Shown here in pieces: positions 24,301 to 37,400 of a stretch of DNA of 64,000 bases. A program made the translations under genes and the position numbers. Location: NCBI RefSeq assembly GCF_040183065.1, contig NC_091122.1, forward strand, positions 152,797,955 through 152,861,954, read 5' to 3'. The notes under the pieces are model-generated. The model was not told where the DNA came from. It was given only the letters and a program-made list of their open reading frames with translations, and ran no database searches. The DNA comes from Periplaneta americana (lineage: Eukaryota; Arthropoda; Insecta; Blattodea; Blattidae). Numbering within the stretch: position 1 is the stretch's first letter; each line of letters opens with the position of its first letter.

Positions 24301-27300
24301 GATCTGAGTTTGCTTAAGAAAAAAAAAATTATTAAATAGATCAAATCATTTTATGTAAGTAAATATTGTACAACTGTAAACTTCTAGGTGGTGTACTTTA
24401 GTGAGAACCATCTCAGATTCTGAATGTGTTAAGAGAAGCTGTACATTGAACAAAAATGAATAAATTCACTCAAACCTGTACAAAAATTGTGATACATTTT
24501 ATTTACCAGAAACAAATTATTGTATTGTGTTCATATACATCGCCTATTGCTACACTGCTACTAATTGCATTAAATTTCTGGTTTTAGCTGAAGCTGTACC
24601 ACAGTGTCATTGAAGATGTGATTACTGGAGTACGCGACTCATTCCTGGACGAAGGTGTAGACGAGCAGGTGTTACAGGAGCTGAAACAAATCTGGGAAAC
24701 AAAACTAGAATCCAGTAAAGCATTAGAGTTGAATACAGATTCTTCTGACCCCCATCCACCTCAGATTGGTAACCAAAAAGATGCCCGAGCCAATATGGCT
24801 GCAAAAGCTGGTATGTAAGCTTATATAATATTATACATTTTCTGACTTTATATTTGCATGTGATTAGTTAATTTTTAACCCCTTTCTAAATGTGTTCATA
24901 ATACAGTGCTGCACAACCATAAAATTCTGGCAAATATTGAGAGATTTGCGTAATTTAAGTGACTATAAGCAGTATTCTCGGAGCACTGATATGAAATCTT
25001 GGTATTACATCCCCACCTTCTGATATTTTTTCATTTCGCCTGTTCAGCTATGTTACCATCTCATCTTTTCTGAATAACTGTTTCTAGCTTTAGAAAGAGT
25101 GTTAAGCTTGCACAGTATGTGAATCATACTGTATATTTCCCTTATATCCTCGGCATAATTGCAGTTTCATTTTTAAAATTCGCAAGAATTAATTAATATA
25201 TCAGTTTTTCGTCATAACTTTTAAAATTTACTTTTCTAAAAGATTTAGACATTAAAATAAATACAGCAAAATCTTCTTTATTCGAACTCTAATGGCAATG
25301 TGCATCAACTTCTGTTAAAATCGCAGTAACCAAAGATTACGAAACCATGGTTAAAATGTAATTTCTGTGCACCATTCATAATCATTAGTTACTTAAACAT
25401 GGTAAAGTTTGATTGTACATTGTTTCTACAAAATGACTAAGGGGAAGCATTCATACATCTGCAAAGATAATAGTCAACGTCTAAAAATGGCTGTTCTTAC
25501 TCCATTCTGCATCAAATTGAACTATCCTACAAATTCGAGTTGCATTTGTTTGTCTTTGGGTGCTGTTATGTTTGCTGGTTGCATTTCTTTGTTTTTCAGG
25601 GCTGTTAGGTTAAAAATCTTACAAAATGTTAATGAAATGCGAAAATGATTATATCCCAATGTGAGATTGAAGTACTGATGGGCTTAATTATTAAATTTAA
25701 ATATGTTATGTTAAAAAATGAAATATCCATAAATGAAAAGGATGAAAAAGATTAGTAGGAATGTGTGTAGACTACAATCCAGGGCCCCATTTATACCAGG
25801 GAACTGTGAAATATCCTAAGATCCATCCATAACCTCTCTTTGTTCAGCCTACGACATAGGAAGAGAGATACTCGATTGTTCCCTCTTAAAATACCGAAAA
25901 TATCAGTTGCATAGTATCATAATATAAGCAGCTGATTCTTAGAAGAAATGGGACTGTTTCTGGGTTATTCTGAGTGATCCATTTGTTGCAGCAGAAATGA
26001 CGGAGTAGATTTTGTCTTCCTTATTGTATAAGTTTCACTTAGAACACACTGTGCGTGTATAATAAACAAGAACCCCTGTATATATGCTATAGCTCGCACA
26101 AGGAACGAACAGCTTCGAAGCTGGGTACCTAGTTCTAATGAAGTGCACTGGAAGCAATTTAAACATGGGGGCATGAGATAGTTACTCTGCCTGCCATAAA
26201 AATTCATTTCAATTAAATCCCCAAGAAAAAAAAAAAGGAACGATTACCGAAAAGCAATGGTGATGTTGCTGTCTGTTTTGACGTGTGTATGTAAGCATGC
26301 CAAGGGGGTGAGAGATGTGAGCCGATGAAAGTACTGTCTCTTCCAAGAAGATGAACAAATGAGGACATCACTGTGGAAATAAAGAATGTAGCAAGAGAAA
26401 AGTTCGAAGCTAATTAAACGTGCAACATATGTTATGAATGAAATAATAATACCATGCGATACAAGACACGTATTCACATGCAATGGAACAAACTAAAGTC
26501 ATAATGTAACTATCACAATGCAAGACTGATTCTATCGATGTCATTTCTCTTTCGGCTGTACTCTTGAATATCATTCAAGCTACCTCGTGACCTTTTCTGT
26601 CATCCGCTCTTCCTTATCACATTGTTTGATTCGCATTTCTTCCATCGGTATTCCCTGCTTGCGAGACCTATACTTGTGGCCAATAATAATAATAATAATC
26701 CGTGGTGCTACAGCCCATGAAGGGCCTAGACCGACCAGCCGGCTGCTGGCCTCACGCCCACATGCCGAAGCAGAGGTGGACGATCATCCAACCAGAATGG
26801 AGTTATGATGTGGTTAGCACGATGATCCCCCCCCAGCCGTTATAGCTGGTATTCGCAACCGGATTTCGCTACCTATCGTAGCTCCCCAAGTGCATCACGA
26901 TGCTGGGTGGGCAATCGGTCCCATACATTGGCCGAAATTTCATGAGAAAGTTTCTTCCCCCATGAGGACTCGAACCAGCGTGCATTCCGTAACGCGAGTC
27001 CTAGGCGGAATGCCTTAGACCGCGACGCCACGGCGCGGGACCCTATACTTGTGGACAGTCGTGTGAAATTATTGCCTACATACAAGTGTACTCCCATTCA
27101 AGACTCGCTCCAAATTTTAATTTTCTATCTGTAAATAGCCATCTGAAGTATGGAATAATGATTCTGAAATAATAAAACTATAAAAACTGCAAAAGAGGGC
27201 AATAGGAATAATTTGTAATGTTGATAACCATGCATATTGTAAACCTTTATTTAGAAGACTTGAAATTTTAAAATTTTAACTATACCACCTTTATATATTT

Positions 27301-30300
27301 TAAGTTGGTTAATATATTTACAAACAAATATTAATAAGTTCAATGCAAATAGTTCAGTGCTTAAAAAAAGGATTTAAGAAAAGGACAATATATAAGTACA
27401 CCACAACCAATAGGAACTTTGTAGAAATTTGTAAAAAAATTATATAATGTTTTACCAGATAATATTAAATACTTAAACTTTAGACTTTTTAAGAAGGAAA
27501 TTAAAAACAAATTAATCAATTTGTCGTTATTTAATATTGAAGATTATTTCATCTCATTATAAAGAATGCATAGTTATTATTGTAATTCTACATGCCCTAT
27601 TTATCTTGTATTTGACAATGCCTGGTAATTTATATGTTTAATGACTAAATAGATAAATAAATTGATTAATAAAAATAAATAAACAAACAAAAAAAGAAAG
27701 AAAGAACATTATCTTTTATGTTGTGTGAATGTGTATAAGTCTTTAAAAAAGGTATAAACTGTAGCAGTCGGAATTGACCTTTCCATTATGTTTGGGAATA
27801 TTCCAGCTGCTTAACTTAAAAGTTCACATCATGCACGCTTTAAACCTGCACGAAAACAGATATCAATAAATTGATATTTATTATTTACTAGCAGTATTGA
27901 TCTTCAGAACACGAGACTTGGTTTCAGTTCTTTAATGTGGTTTAACGATCATTTTTAATTCTTCTCGAGTATATTGTGCGAGGTTCCAGTATGGTTCTAT
28001 TTTATCATATTTTTTATATTAATGATAATAATTATCATCATCGGCTCATCATCAACAACAACAAAAGACGTTTCCACTATTGTGGATTGTCTCAAACAAA
28101 AACAAAACTTATTTCAAGTTCATGTTTAATCTTTATAAATTGTTTTCTTTATTCTGGCTCTTTTCTTGTTTATATTAACTGTGTTCTGGGTCTTTTTCAC
28201 TGTTTCATTTCCGTAAAGCTAAATTGGGAATCCATTTTCCTTTTCCATTCTTTTAACAACCCCAAAACATTGTAACCCTTCTTGTCAGATAAATAATGTT
28301 AAGACTTTTGCTTGTAGACCCAGATTAGTATTACCATTAATTTATCTAAATTAGGCGAGATCTCCTCTGAATTCTCGAGTTTTTTTTGTCATTCCTGAGT
28401 GCATTACTTATAAATTTTCGTCTGTATCTTCATTGATATAGATAATTAATTTATATTGCAAATCAGTCACAGCTGATTTCCTAAAGCAAGTGAGGCCTTG
28501 CCTCAGTCACTTGGCTTACTTAAACTCAATTTTTATTTTTTTATAATATATGATATTAGTTATTTGAATGAAACATATTAGTGTTGTAGAAGTATTTGAA
28601 AACTCTGTGATGTAGGTCTATATAGACCTGTATTTCACTAAAATTTGTTCCTGAGACCCGAAATGTTCTGGCCGAGTCTGGCTTCTGCATTTCGTATTAT
28701 TTTACAGCTTTAAGGTTGCACTCGAAAAGCTGCAACTGAGGCACATTTCTTGTGGCCTCGTGACCAGTGGCTTTCACTTTTCTCATCTTGCCAATGCCCG
28801 TCTGGAGGGTGGGATAGATTGAGAATAGCAGTGGTGACTCGTCATCCTAAATAAGCCATAAATAACATTAAAATTTCCACTGTCTAGCAGACAATAGCCC
28901 ATACTGTTCTTTCCCCTTATGTCTCAGTTTATAACTTATGCGAGGGTATTGTACTATTGTGCTTAGTGAGTGTGATCCAGTGTTGTTATGCGTTTCGGGA
29001 AATTAAAAGTCAAAAGAGATGCGAGCAATAATGATATAATTAATTCATTGTTAGAGTATCCTTTGTGGAGAAGAAATAATATTGAAAGAAGGGTAGTTTT
29101 AAACGTAGACAGAGACCTATGCTAAAGGTGTACAGAATTTTAGCTGATATCTCAAAAATATAACTGATAACCAAAGTGTGAAATATTGTAATTTAAAAAA
29201 TTACGTGACTTGGCTAAGCGACACGAGGTCTTTGAATATCACAAGGTTAGAGTGAATTAGAAGGGGGGTTAGATAAGTGACAGGAGACAAAGAGATGTTA
29301 CAAGGTTAGGTTAGGTTAGTTGAGGGGATAAATAAGTGACAGGATATATATTACATACGAATTATAACCTCGTTCACATTTTCTTTTATTTCGTCTTGGC
29401 AGAGGTAAAATTAATAAATAATATGAACAATGTGGTAAATAATTTTATGGCTGCTGAAAGTATCTTCGTAAAAGACGAGCTATTTTCTCTGAACCAACAA
29501 ATTTTATCCAAACAAATGTAACATTGTAAAATTCCTTTGCAGAACGAGAAGTTACATTTGTTCACACCAAATTTCTGCACATTTAAAAGACAGAACTAAA
29601 ATTCTTTAAACAATTTATTATTGTTATACACTGCTCTCGTAAATTGACTGAGCGTGTTAGAAATACAATCAATGGCTTTCCCAAAACATACTATGAAATG
29701 TTTCATATAAAACTATTTTTATCTCGAAAAGGAAGCAAAAAACGAGCAAAATTGTATTAATATTTTTTTTGTTTGAAATATCTCCAAGAATAACACCCTA
29801 AAATCCACCCTGTAATCGTATATTTTACTACTGATATTTCGATTGTGTTTTACTTTTTAGCTTCACTCTAGAATATGCCATTAGGAAAGTTCAGGATAAC
29901 ACAGAGGGTTTGGAATTGAACTGGTTACATCAGCTTCTTGTCTATGCAGATGACGTGAATATGTTAGGAGAAAATCCACAAACAATTAGGGAAAACACGG
30001 AAATTCTACTTGAAGCAAGTAAAGAGATAGGTTTGGGAGTAAATCCCGAACAGACTAAGTATATGATTATCTCTCGTGACCAGAATATTGTACGAAATGG
30101 AACTATAAAAATTGGAGATTTATCCTTCCAACAGGTGGAAAAATTCAAATATCTTGGAGCAACAGTAACAAATATAAATGACACTCGGGAGGAAATTAAA
30201 CACAGAATAAATATGGGAAATGCCTGTTATTATTCGGTTGAGAAGCTTTTGTTATCTAGTCTGCTGTCAAAAAATCTGGAAGTTAGAATTTATAAAACAG

Positions 30301-33300
30301 TTATATTACCGGGTGGACTCTCACTTTGACTCTCACTTTGAGAAAGGAACAGAGATTAAGAGTGTTTGAGAATAAGGTTCTTAGGAAAATATTTGTGGCT
30401 AAGAGGGATGAAGTTACAGGAGAATGGAGAAAGTTACACAACACAGAACTTCACGCATTGTATTCTTCACCTGACATAATTAGAAACATTAAATCCAGTA
30501 GTTTGAGATGGACAGGGCATGTAGCATGTATGGGCGAATCCAGAAATGCATATAGAGTGTTAGTTGGGAGGCCGGAGGGAAAAAGACCTTTGGGGAGGCC
30601 GAGACGTAGATGGGAAGATAATATTAAAATGGATTTGAGGGAGGTGAGATATGATGGTAGAGACTGGATTAATCTTGCTCAGGATAGGGACTGATGGCGG
30701 GCTTATGTGAGGGCGGCAATGAACCTCCGGGTTCCTTAAAAGCCAGTAAGTAAGTAAGTATTTCGATTGTGTTTTGTTTCACATGGTTCGGTACAGCCTG
30801 GTCACTAGTTGCGAGCAGTCGGCTTTATTGTGCATTTCTCCTTTCCCAGTTATTCCAAGAATGGCGTTTGCTCATTAAGTGGTTATAAGATTTCAGCATT
30901 GAGATTTTTCACTGCAGACGAGAGTTACAAACTCTTTATTTCTTTCATATAAAAGCGTATTTTTCTCTCATAAATTGTTGTTTATGGTTTGCAGCAAATC
31001 TCGGAAATCAGGCAGCTATCTTCGCAACCAACCAACATGGAACACAGCAGACTCTCGGCACCCAACAAGCACATTTGGTTCAGCAAGTTGGCCAGCAACC
31101 TACAACACAAGCACAGACTTTACAGCCCCAGTCACAACTGCAGCAGAATTCACAGCAAATGACGCTGGCCTCCCAGAATCTGCAACCAGGGCAGCAGAAT
31201 CAAACACCTCAGCAGACCACCACTGTGATTACAACTGACCCAAATAAACAGGTTCCTATTCACATAACCCTGCCGCCGCAGCAGGGAAGTCCTGCAGATA
31301 CACAGAATCGAATCCTTACCATTCAAGTTCCAGCAGCTGCTTTACAAGGTATGTTAGATTCAGAATGAGTGAATCCTTCATCCAGTTATCGTCTGACCTG
31401 GAAAAGTATGGTCTAATACATTATTAGTTATTAGTAAAAGTTCTTGTATAGTATGGAGTTATAACTTTCTATTCCATAAAATAATGTACAACAATTGTAT
31501 AGTATTAGTGAAAAGTTATTAGTGATGTCATAAAAATGTATGGCAAAGAAACTGCTGTTTGCCATATGACGAACGTAAATTGACATTACTGACATTACTT
31601 GATTTCAGTAAGGCATTTGATACAGTTGACACGGACCTTCTACTATATAAATTAAGACTTCTGAATCTTTCTGAAAGTTCTGTTACTTGGTTTGAATCCT
31701 ACCTTCGCGAATGTCAACAATGTCTCATTGCATGCGATTATTCTTCAAAATGATGTGTCGTGAAATCTGGAATTCAACAAGGATCAGTTCTCGGACCTTT
31801 ACTCTTCATGATCTACATTAATGACGTGACCAATATGATAAAACACTGCAGATGCTGACGACTTGCAAATTTATTTGCATTTCCACCCTGACGAGACTAG
31901 TGATGCAGTAAACAAAATAAACGAAGACTTGAATCCGATTTCACTGTGGGCACACAAATTTGGATTAAGGTTAAATCCAGAGAAATCGCAAGCGATCGTA
32001 ATGGGACATAATCATCTACGAAGCACTCTTGATAGAGTACTATACCACATATAAAATTGAATGGGATTATTGTTAAATACAGTGAAACAGTTAAAAATCT
32101 TGGCATTTTTATGGATAGCGATCTAAATTGGATCACTCAAGTAACACACATTTGCAAAAAAAAATTTTCTCAACTTCACTCCTTGTTCCATATGAAAGAA
32201 TTTCTACCACTTAGTCTAAAAAGGAATCTTATTCAGACGCTTGTAATGCCCCATTTCGATTATTGCGATTTCTTGCTAACTAATGTAAGTTCACTCTTAG
32301 CTGAGAGACTACAACGTGTTCATAATGTGTGCATACGATTCATCTGCAATACTCGTAAATTTGACCATGTAACACCTTCCCTCCAGTTACTTTCATGGGT
32401 ACGTCTGAAGGAACGAAGAACAATACATTCACTGTCTCTTCTCTTTAGAATCATGCATACTTCTACTCCGAATTATCTGTTATCGCACTTTCAATTTCTT
32501 ACAACTCTTCGAAACCGACATCAAGCACTTCTTTCTATCCCTCATCATAGAACGTCTTTATATTCATCTTCCTATACTGTAGAAATACCTCGCCTCTGGA
32601 ATTCGTTACCTAATGACGTCAGGGACTGCCGGACTTTATCACAATTCAGAATTAAATTTGAACATTTTGTCTTAGTTAATGTTTTTAGGTATTGCTAGAA
32701 GTATTGATTTGTTTTTTTTTTCTTTTTCTTTTTTAATCTAGATTAAAATTCCAAGTTTCTTGTTTACGTTAGTTAATTAGTTAGGATACAATTAATTATG
32801 ATACTTAATCACTCATTTAAAGTTTGTGTGACTGCAACCTGTGTATATTTTGTGTGGCTTTACTTTGTTTATAGTGTTTTTTTCTCTCTCTCTCTTTATT
32901 TCTTGTGTAGCTTTATTTTGTATATAGTATATTTTTTTTCTGTTTATTTCTATTATTTTATTTGTATTCCTGGTGTTGTGGAAGAGAAGGCCTGATGGCC
33001 TTAACTACACCAGAATAAATAAATAAATAAATCATATTATGTTGTTAGTTTATGTCCACCTTAGTAATAATTTCGTATTTCAGGATGTAAGGAAAGGTTT
33101 GTCACCATTCTTATAATATTTATCTGAATTATTTTATCAGGAATAATGAGAATTTAAATACTTCATCATATATTTGTCAATATGTAAACGCGAAATGACA
33201 GTCATAATTTTCCGTGCGTAACAGTATCAATTGTAGTCAAGATACGATCCAAGTATCATTCCCATATGCACACATTAATTTGTTTGTTTATTGTTTCACA

Positions 33301-34402
33301 AACCAGGAAAATTCCTGAAAACTTTGTTAAAAAAAACATTTTGAAGAGCTAGAGGCAAGGAACATTTAAGTATGTTATTCGTTAGTAATATTTCTTGAGT
33401 AATGAGATAGCAACAAAATAGGTTCAAACGTAAGAATCCAGGGCTTAGTTATAAACAATCCAAATGTTTAATATAATATTGTCGGACCATCGGATCTGTT
33501 CCCCCATAAGATATGCGAACTGAACCCTTATTCCTTCTCAGCCTCAGCAATTCATTTCTCTCCCTGCATCCCTATCTCTCTCTCTTTCTCTCCCCACTAC
33601 TCACAATTTGGGGCCTTCTTGCCGGACAGTTTATTTGCACTTGCAGTCCAGTGTTGTCAATTCAACATGAACATTGTAGCAAGGAGTGGCGAAAGAAATA
33701 TTATTAAGCAACTACATAATAGCATTTTGTGATGAAGAGAAACAAACAGGTCAATATCTCTTTCGTATAAATAAGGCAACGAAAAGAGCAGCTGTGATCA
33801 CTGGTGAGGCTTATTTTATTTCAGTTGATTACGTATTAAAATTACTTACTTAACTAATACTAATACAACATGTTATGTAATTTATATAGGCAGGTCAGAG
33901 CGCCTAATAAAGAAAATCAGGAGAGAGGGAGTCTGTGCAGGGGATGAAAAGCTAGAATCACCAGGGAAGGACAGATCAAGGGAATCTTTAATTCTTGTAG
34001 ATGATATGAACCGATGTATATTTTAAGAAGAAAGATACAAAAATTTTATACCGTGCAGTAAGAAGTTCCGACATTGAAGAAATTACTGAAGGTTGTGAGA
34101 GAAGCAATAATTTCCCAGGTTGGAGGGAAACGCTACGGAAAGTGTTTCGAGACGTGGGATTTAGGTTTAAAAAATGTAGAAATACAAGATGTATTTTGAT
34201 TGAAAGAAATGATATTGTAGCATGGAGGACCAGTTATTTATGACACCGTTTGACTAAAGTTTGGCGACATCCCTATTCGGCAAGGTTTGTGGCCTGCTGT
34301 TTAACGTGGTGGGAGGAAAGCGAGTGGAATGGAGTGAGTACAGGCTTTAACTTTTCCAAGAACAACGACAGCACTGAAGGGGCACAGATCTGATGGTCCG
34401 AC

Positions 34403-34454
<52 letters not shown>

Positions 34455-37400
34455 GGGAAAACACGGGAATTTTACTGGAAGCAAGCAAAAAGATAGGTTG
34501 GAAGTAAATCCCGAAAAGACAAAGTATATGATTATGTCTCGTGACGAAAATATTGTATACAATGGAAATATAAAAATGGAAATTTATCTTTTGAAGAGGT
34601 GGAGAAGTTCAAATATCTTGGAGTAACAGTAACAAATATAAATGATACTCTGGAGGAAATTAAACACAGGATAAATATGGGAAATGCCTGTTATTATTTG
34701 GTTGAGAAGCTTCTATCATCCAGTCTGCTGTCAAAAAATCTGAAAGTTAGAATTTATTAAACAGTTATATTACCGGTTGTTCTTTATGGTTGTGAAACTT
34801 GGATTCTCACTTTGAGAGAGGAACATAGGTTAAGGGTGTTTGAGAATAAGGTGCTTAGGAAAATATTTGGGGCTAAGAGGGATGAAGTTACAGGAGAATG
34901 GAGAAAGTTACACAACACAGAACTGCACGCATTGTATTCTTCACCTGACATAATTAGGAACATTAAATCCAGACGTTTGTGATGGGTAGGGCATGTAGCA
35001 CGTATGGGCGAATCCAGAAATGCATATAGAGTGTTAGGTGGGAGGCCGGAGGGAAAAAGACCTTTAGGGAGGCCGAGACGTAGATGGGAAGATAATATTA
35101 AAATGGATTTGAGGGAGGTGGGATATGATGATAGAGAATGGATTAATCTTGTTCAGGACAGGGACCAATGGCGGGCTTATGTGAGGGCGGCAATGAACCT
35201 CCGGGTTCCTTAAAAGCCAGTAAGTAATAATAATAATAATATGTTACAGGTAACCAGCTGCAAACAGCACTAACAGGTCCCATAATTTCTACCATAATGA
35301 CACTGCCACACCACCTTGCATCTACTGTGCTGCAGCAGCATGTAACAGCGGTATTGCAAGGTCAGGCAGCATCAGGGACGAGTCAGTTGCAACATGTAAC
35401 ACTTCCAGTTGGTGTTGGTCAGAACTCAACCAGCAACGGAAATGTAATGGCAGCACGGCCAGGTTTCCAGCAGACAACTGGAACCATCAGACAATTGGAT
35501 GGGCTTCACGACACCTCCGATGAAGATGACGACGACGATGACGACGATGACCTAGATGATGATGATGAAAATGATGATAAAGACGATGACGAAAATGAAG
35601 AAGAAAATGATGGAGGCCCAGAAGAGGTATAGTGGTTCTAGTTATTTCTGAATGAAATTACAGTAAAACCTCATTATCGCTTCTCCGCATACCATAGAAT
35701 TGGATACAGCATGGTGACATGTCTCCAATTTTTTTAAGATGCAATATTATGTATTTCAATGTACAGTCTTGGAAAAAAGTTTTGTCGCACAGACACTAGC
35801 CTATATAAATCCCAGAGAGGAGGTAGTGTGCAAGATCAGATATACGGGCTATTCCATATGAAATCGATCAGTAAAAAACCTCGCATTTTTTTTATGCTCT
35901 AATTTTTTCCCTACTTATACAAGGTGCTGAGGGGAGTGCATTTTCAAAAATATACTATCGAAAGTCAAATGGTTTTCGTATTATTGAGGGACAAATTTAA
36001 CATATTTTATAAAAACAAGCCTCTTTCAGCGCTTAGAACTCTGGAACCATTTACTGCAGAACATTGAACGAGAGTTTATTTTGAAGCTGACATTTGGTAG
36101 GTTATGTTAAGAAGTCATCCTTATTTTTATTGTACACAGAGAGACAGATAATCTGATTTAACTGCTTTTAGGCTTTTTGGCCATTTGTAAAAATGTAAAA
36201 AAATATTGAGAAAAAACCTTACATTATTAAGAGGGATTCGGCATTGTTTGCTTAGTGGTATGACAATAAGTTTCGAGGGTATTAAATAGATTATTTTCAC
36301 ATGCCTGGACTTGAACAGCGCAGTACCATACGCACTGGCCAAGAGCTGAAGATAAGTGAGTGTTGGGCGTCATTTTACTCCTGTGTTTATGAAAACCTGT
36401 GATAAAGCTAGTATAGCCATGCGCTGCTAGACGACACATCACGTGTTTGTCTCCTGGCCTTGCTTGTCTCTTGGCTAGCTCCACACAGTCAGCTGGTTAC
36501 TTCACGTGTGTACTATTTATTTTCTTTATTTGATATTTTCAATACTTTCTTATCAACATACCATCAGTAAAAAATATGTGTTTATTTGTACTTTCAATGC
36601 GGAATCTAACTAGGCCTATATATTTTTAAAATATTTTTTCGGTGGCAAAGCCATCTTAATGAGAAAAAATCTAAATTTCTCCATTTCCATAAAAAGTAAG
36701 AAAATCTGTTTATATGTCAATGTAAACTTTAATTTCTCAGCATCAAAATAAACCATGATTTTGATCATTGGGTGAAAGGGTTTCGGAGCTACAACAGTTT
36801 AAAGTTGCTAATTTTATGAAAATACGATAAATTTAAATATTTTAAATTTAAACACTATGAAGTTCTGATGCCTCAAACTTTGCACAAAGCATTGTATCAC
36901 AGTTCTCTACGTACAAAAAAAGTTTCATTGTATTTGGAAATTGTAAGGTCAATTTTCTCTATATTTCGGTCGATTTGAGATGGAATAGCTCATACAATGA
37001 TACAAAACTAATTTTATTACCTCAACTAGTCCTCCTCTTGTGAACCAGGTCACTTGTCCTCTGATCGTGCACACTGCCTCTTTTCTGGTACTTATAAAGT
37101 ATCTGTGTAATAAAAGTTTTTTCTAAGACTGTACAGCACTCTATTTATGTATTTTTTTTGTAATTCAGTCTAGTTTTGCATTCCAGCCTCTTTTATTGTG
37201 TGTGTTTTACACAGTGATAAATGGAATGTTGTTCCATTATTTTTTATGTAGAACTGCGTCTTTGTATTTGCCACTGTAAGTCACCAACCGTTTGGTAATG
37301 ATGTCCAGAAAATGTGTTACATTAGAATTCTTGTAACTAGAGGCACTCGATTTTCGCAAATGATTTTTACACGCATTTCCCTTAATTGAGTCAATCAATC

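Larger units (their letters stand above)
12386..24587 (+). other. TFIIA-L intron 1 (12.2 kb)
   Basis: It runs from GTAAGT to TTTTAG. It holds the hAT remnant, SINEs, LINEs and MITE listed separately. The long remaining pieces (12386-14970, 15465-16050, 18895-19845, 20900-22125, 22735-23938) are AT-rich and show no recognisable exon, RNA gene or repeat. Possible enhancers cannot be told from sequence. Confidence 0.8.
24811..30994 (+). other. TFIIA-L intron 2 (6.2 kb)
   Basis: GTATGT to TTTGCAG. It holds a SINE, two LINEs and a TTAGG-like patch. The stretches 24811-26660 and 27700-29230 show no recognised gene or element; their short ORFs have no domain. Confidence 0.8.
31349..35249 (+). other. 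TFIIA-L intron 3 (3.9 kb)
   Basis: GTATGT to TTACAG. Almost wholly filled by a LINE, a DNA-transposon remnant, a microsatellite and a second LINE, listed separately. Only 31349-31550 and 33031-33475 are unassigned. Confidence 0.85.

Noticed and set aside
29304..29321. Interstitial telomere of TTAGG units
   Set aside because: Only three units, in a larger imperfect tandem of different sequence; not enough to claim telomeric origin.
30975..31238. Second open frame through TFIIA-L exon 3 (87 codons)
   Set aside because: It follows from CAG/CAA-rich composition; it does not join the frames of exons 2 and 4, while the chosen frame does.
32057..32698. 213-codon frame as an independent gene
   Set aside because: It is the C-terminal continuation of the reverse transcriptase fragment starting at 31553.
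34273..34562. Poly-Leu and poly-Tyr ORFs on the minus strand
   Set aside because: They are translations of the (AAT)n microsatellite.
35297..35632. Exon 4 frame as a stand-alone 111-residue acidic protein
   Set aside because: The internal Met and final TAG (inside the intron donor) are by-products; splice sites and homology place it within TFIIA-L.
36127..36484. Two overlapping minus-strand ORFs (71 and 85 codons)
   Set aside because: They lie inside the MITE at 35846-36991 and show no known domain.
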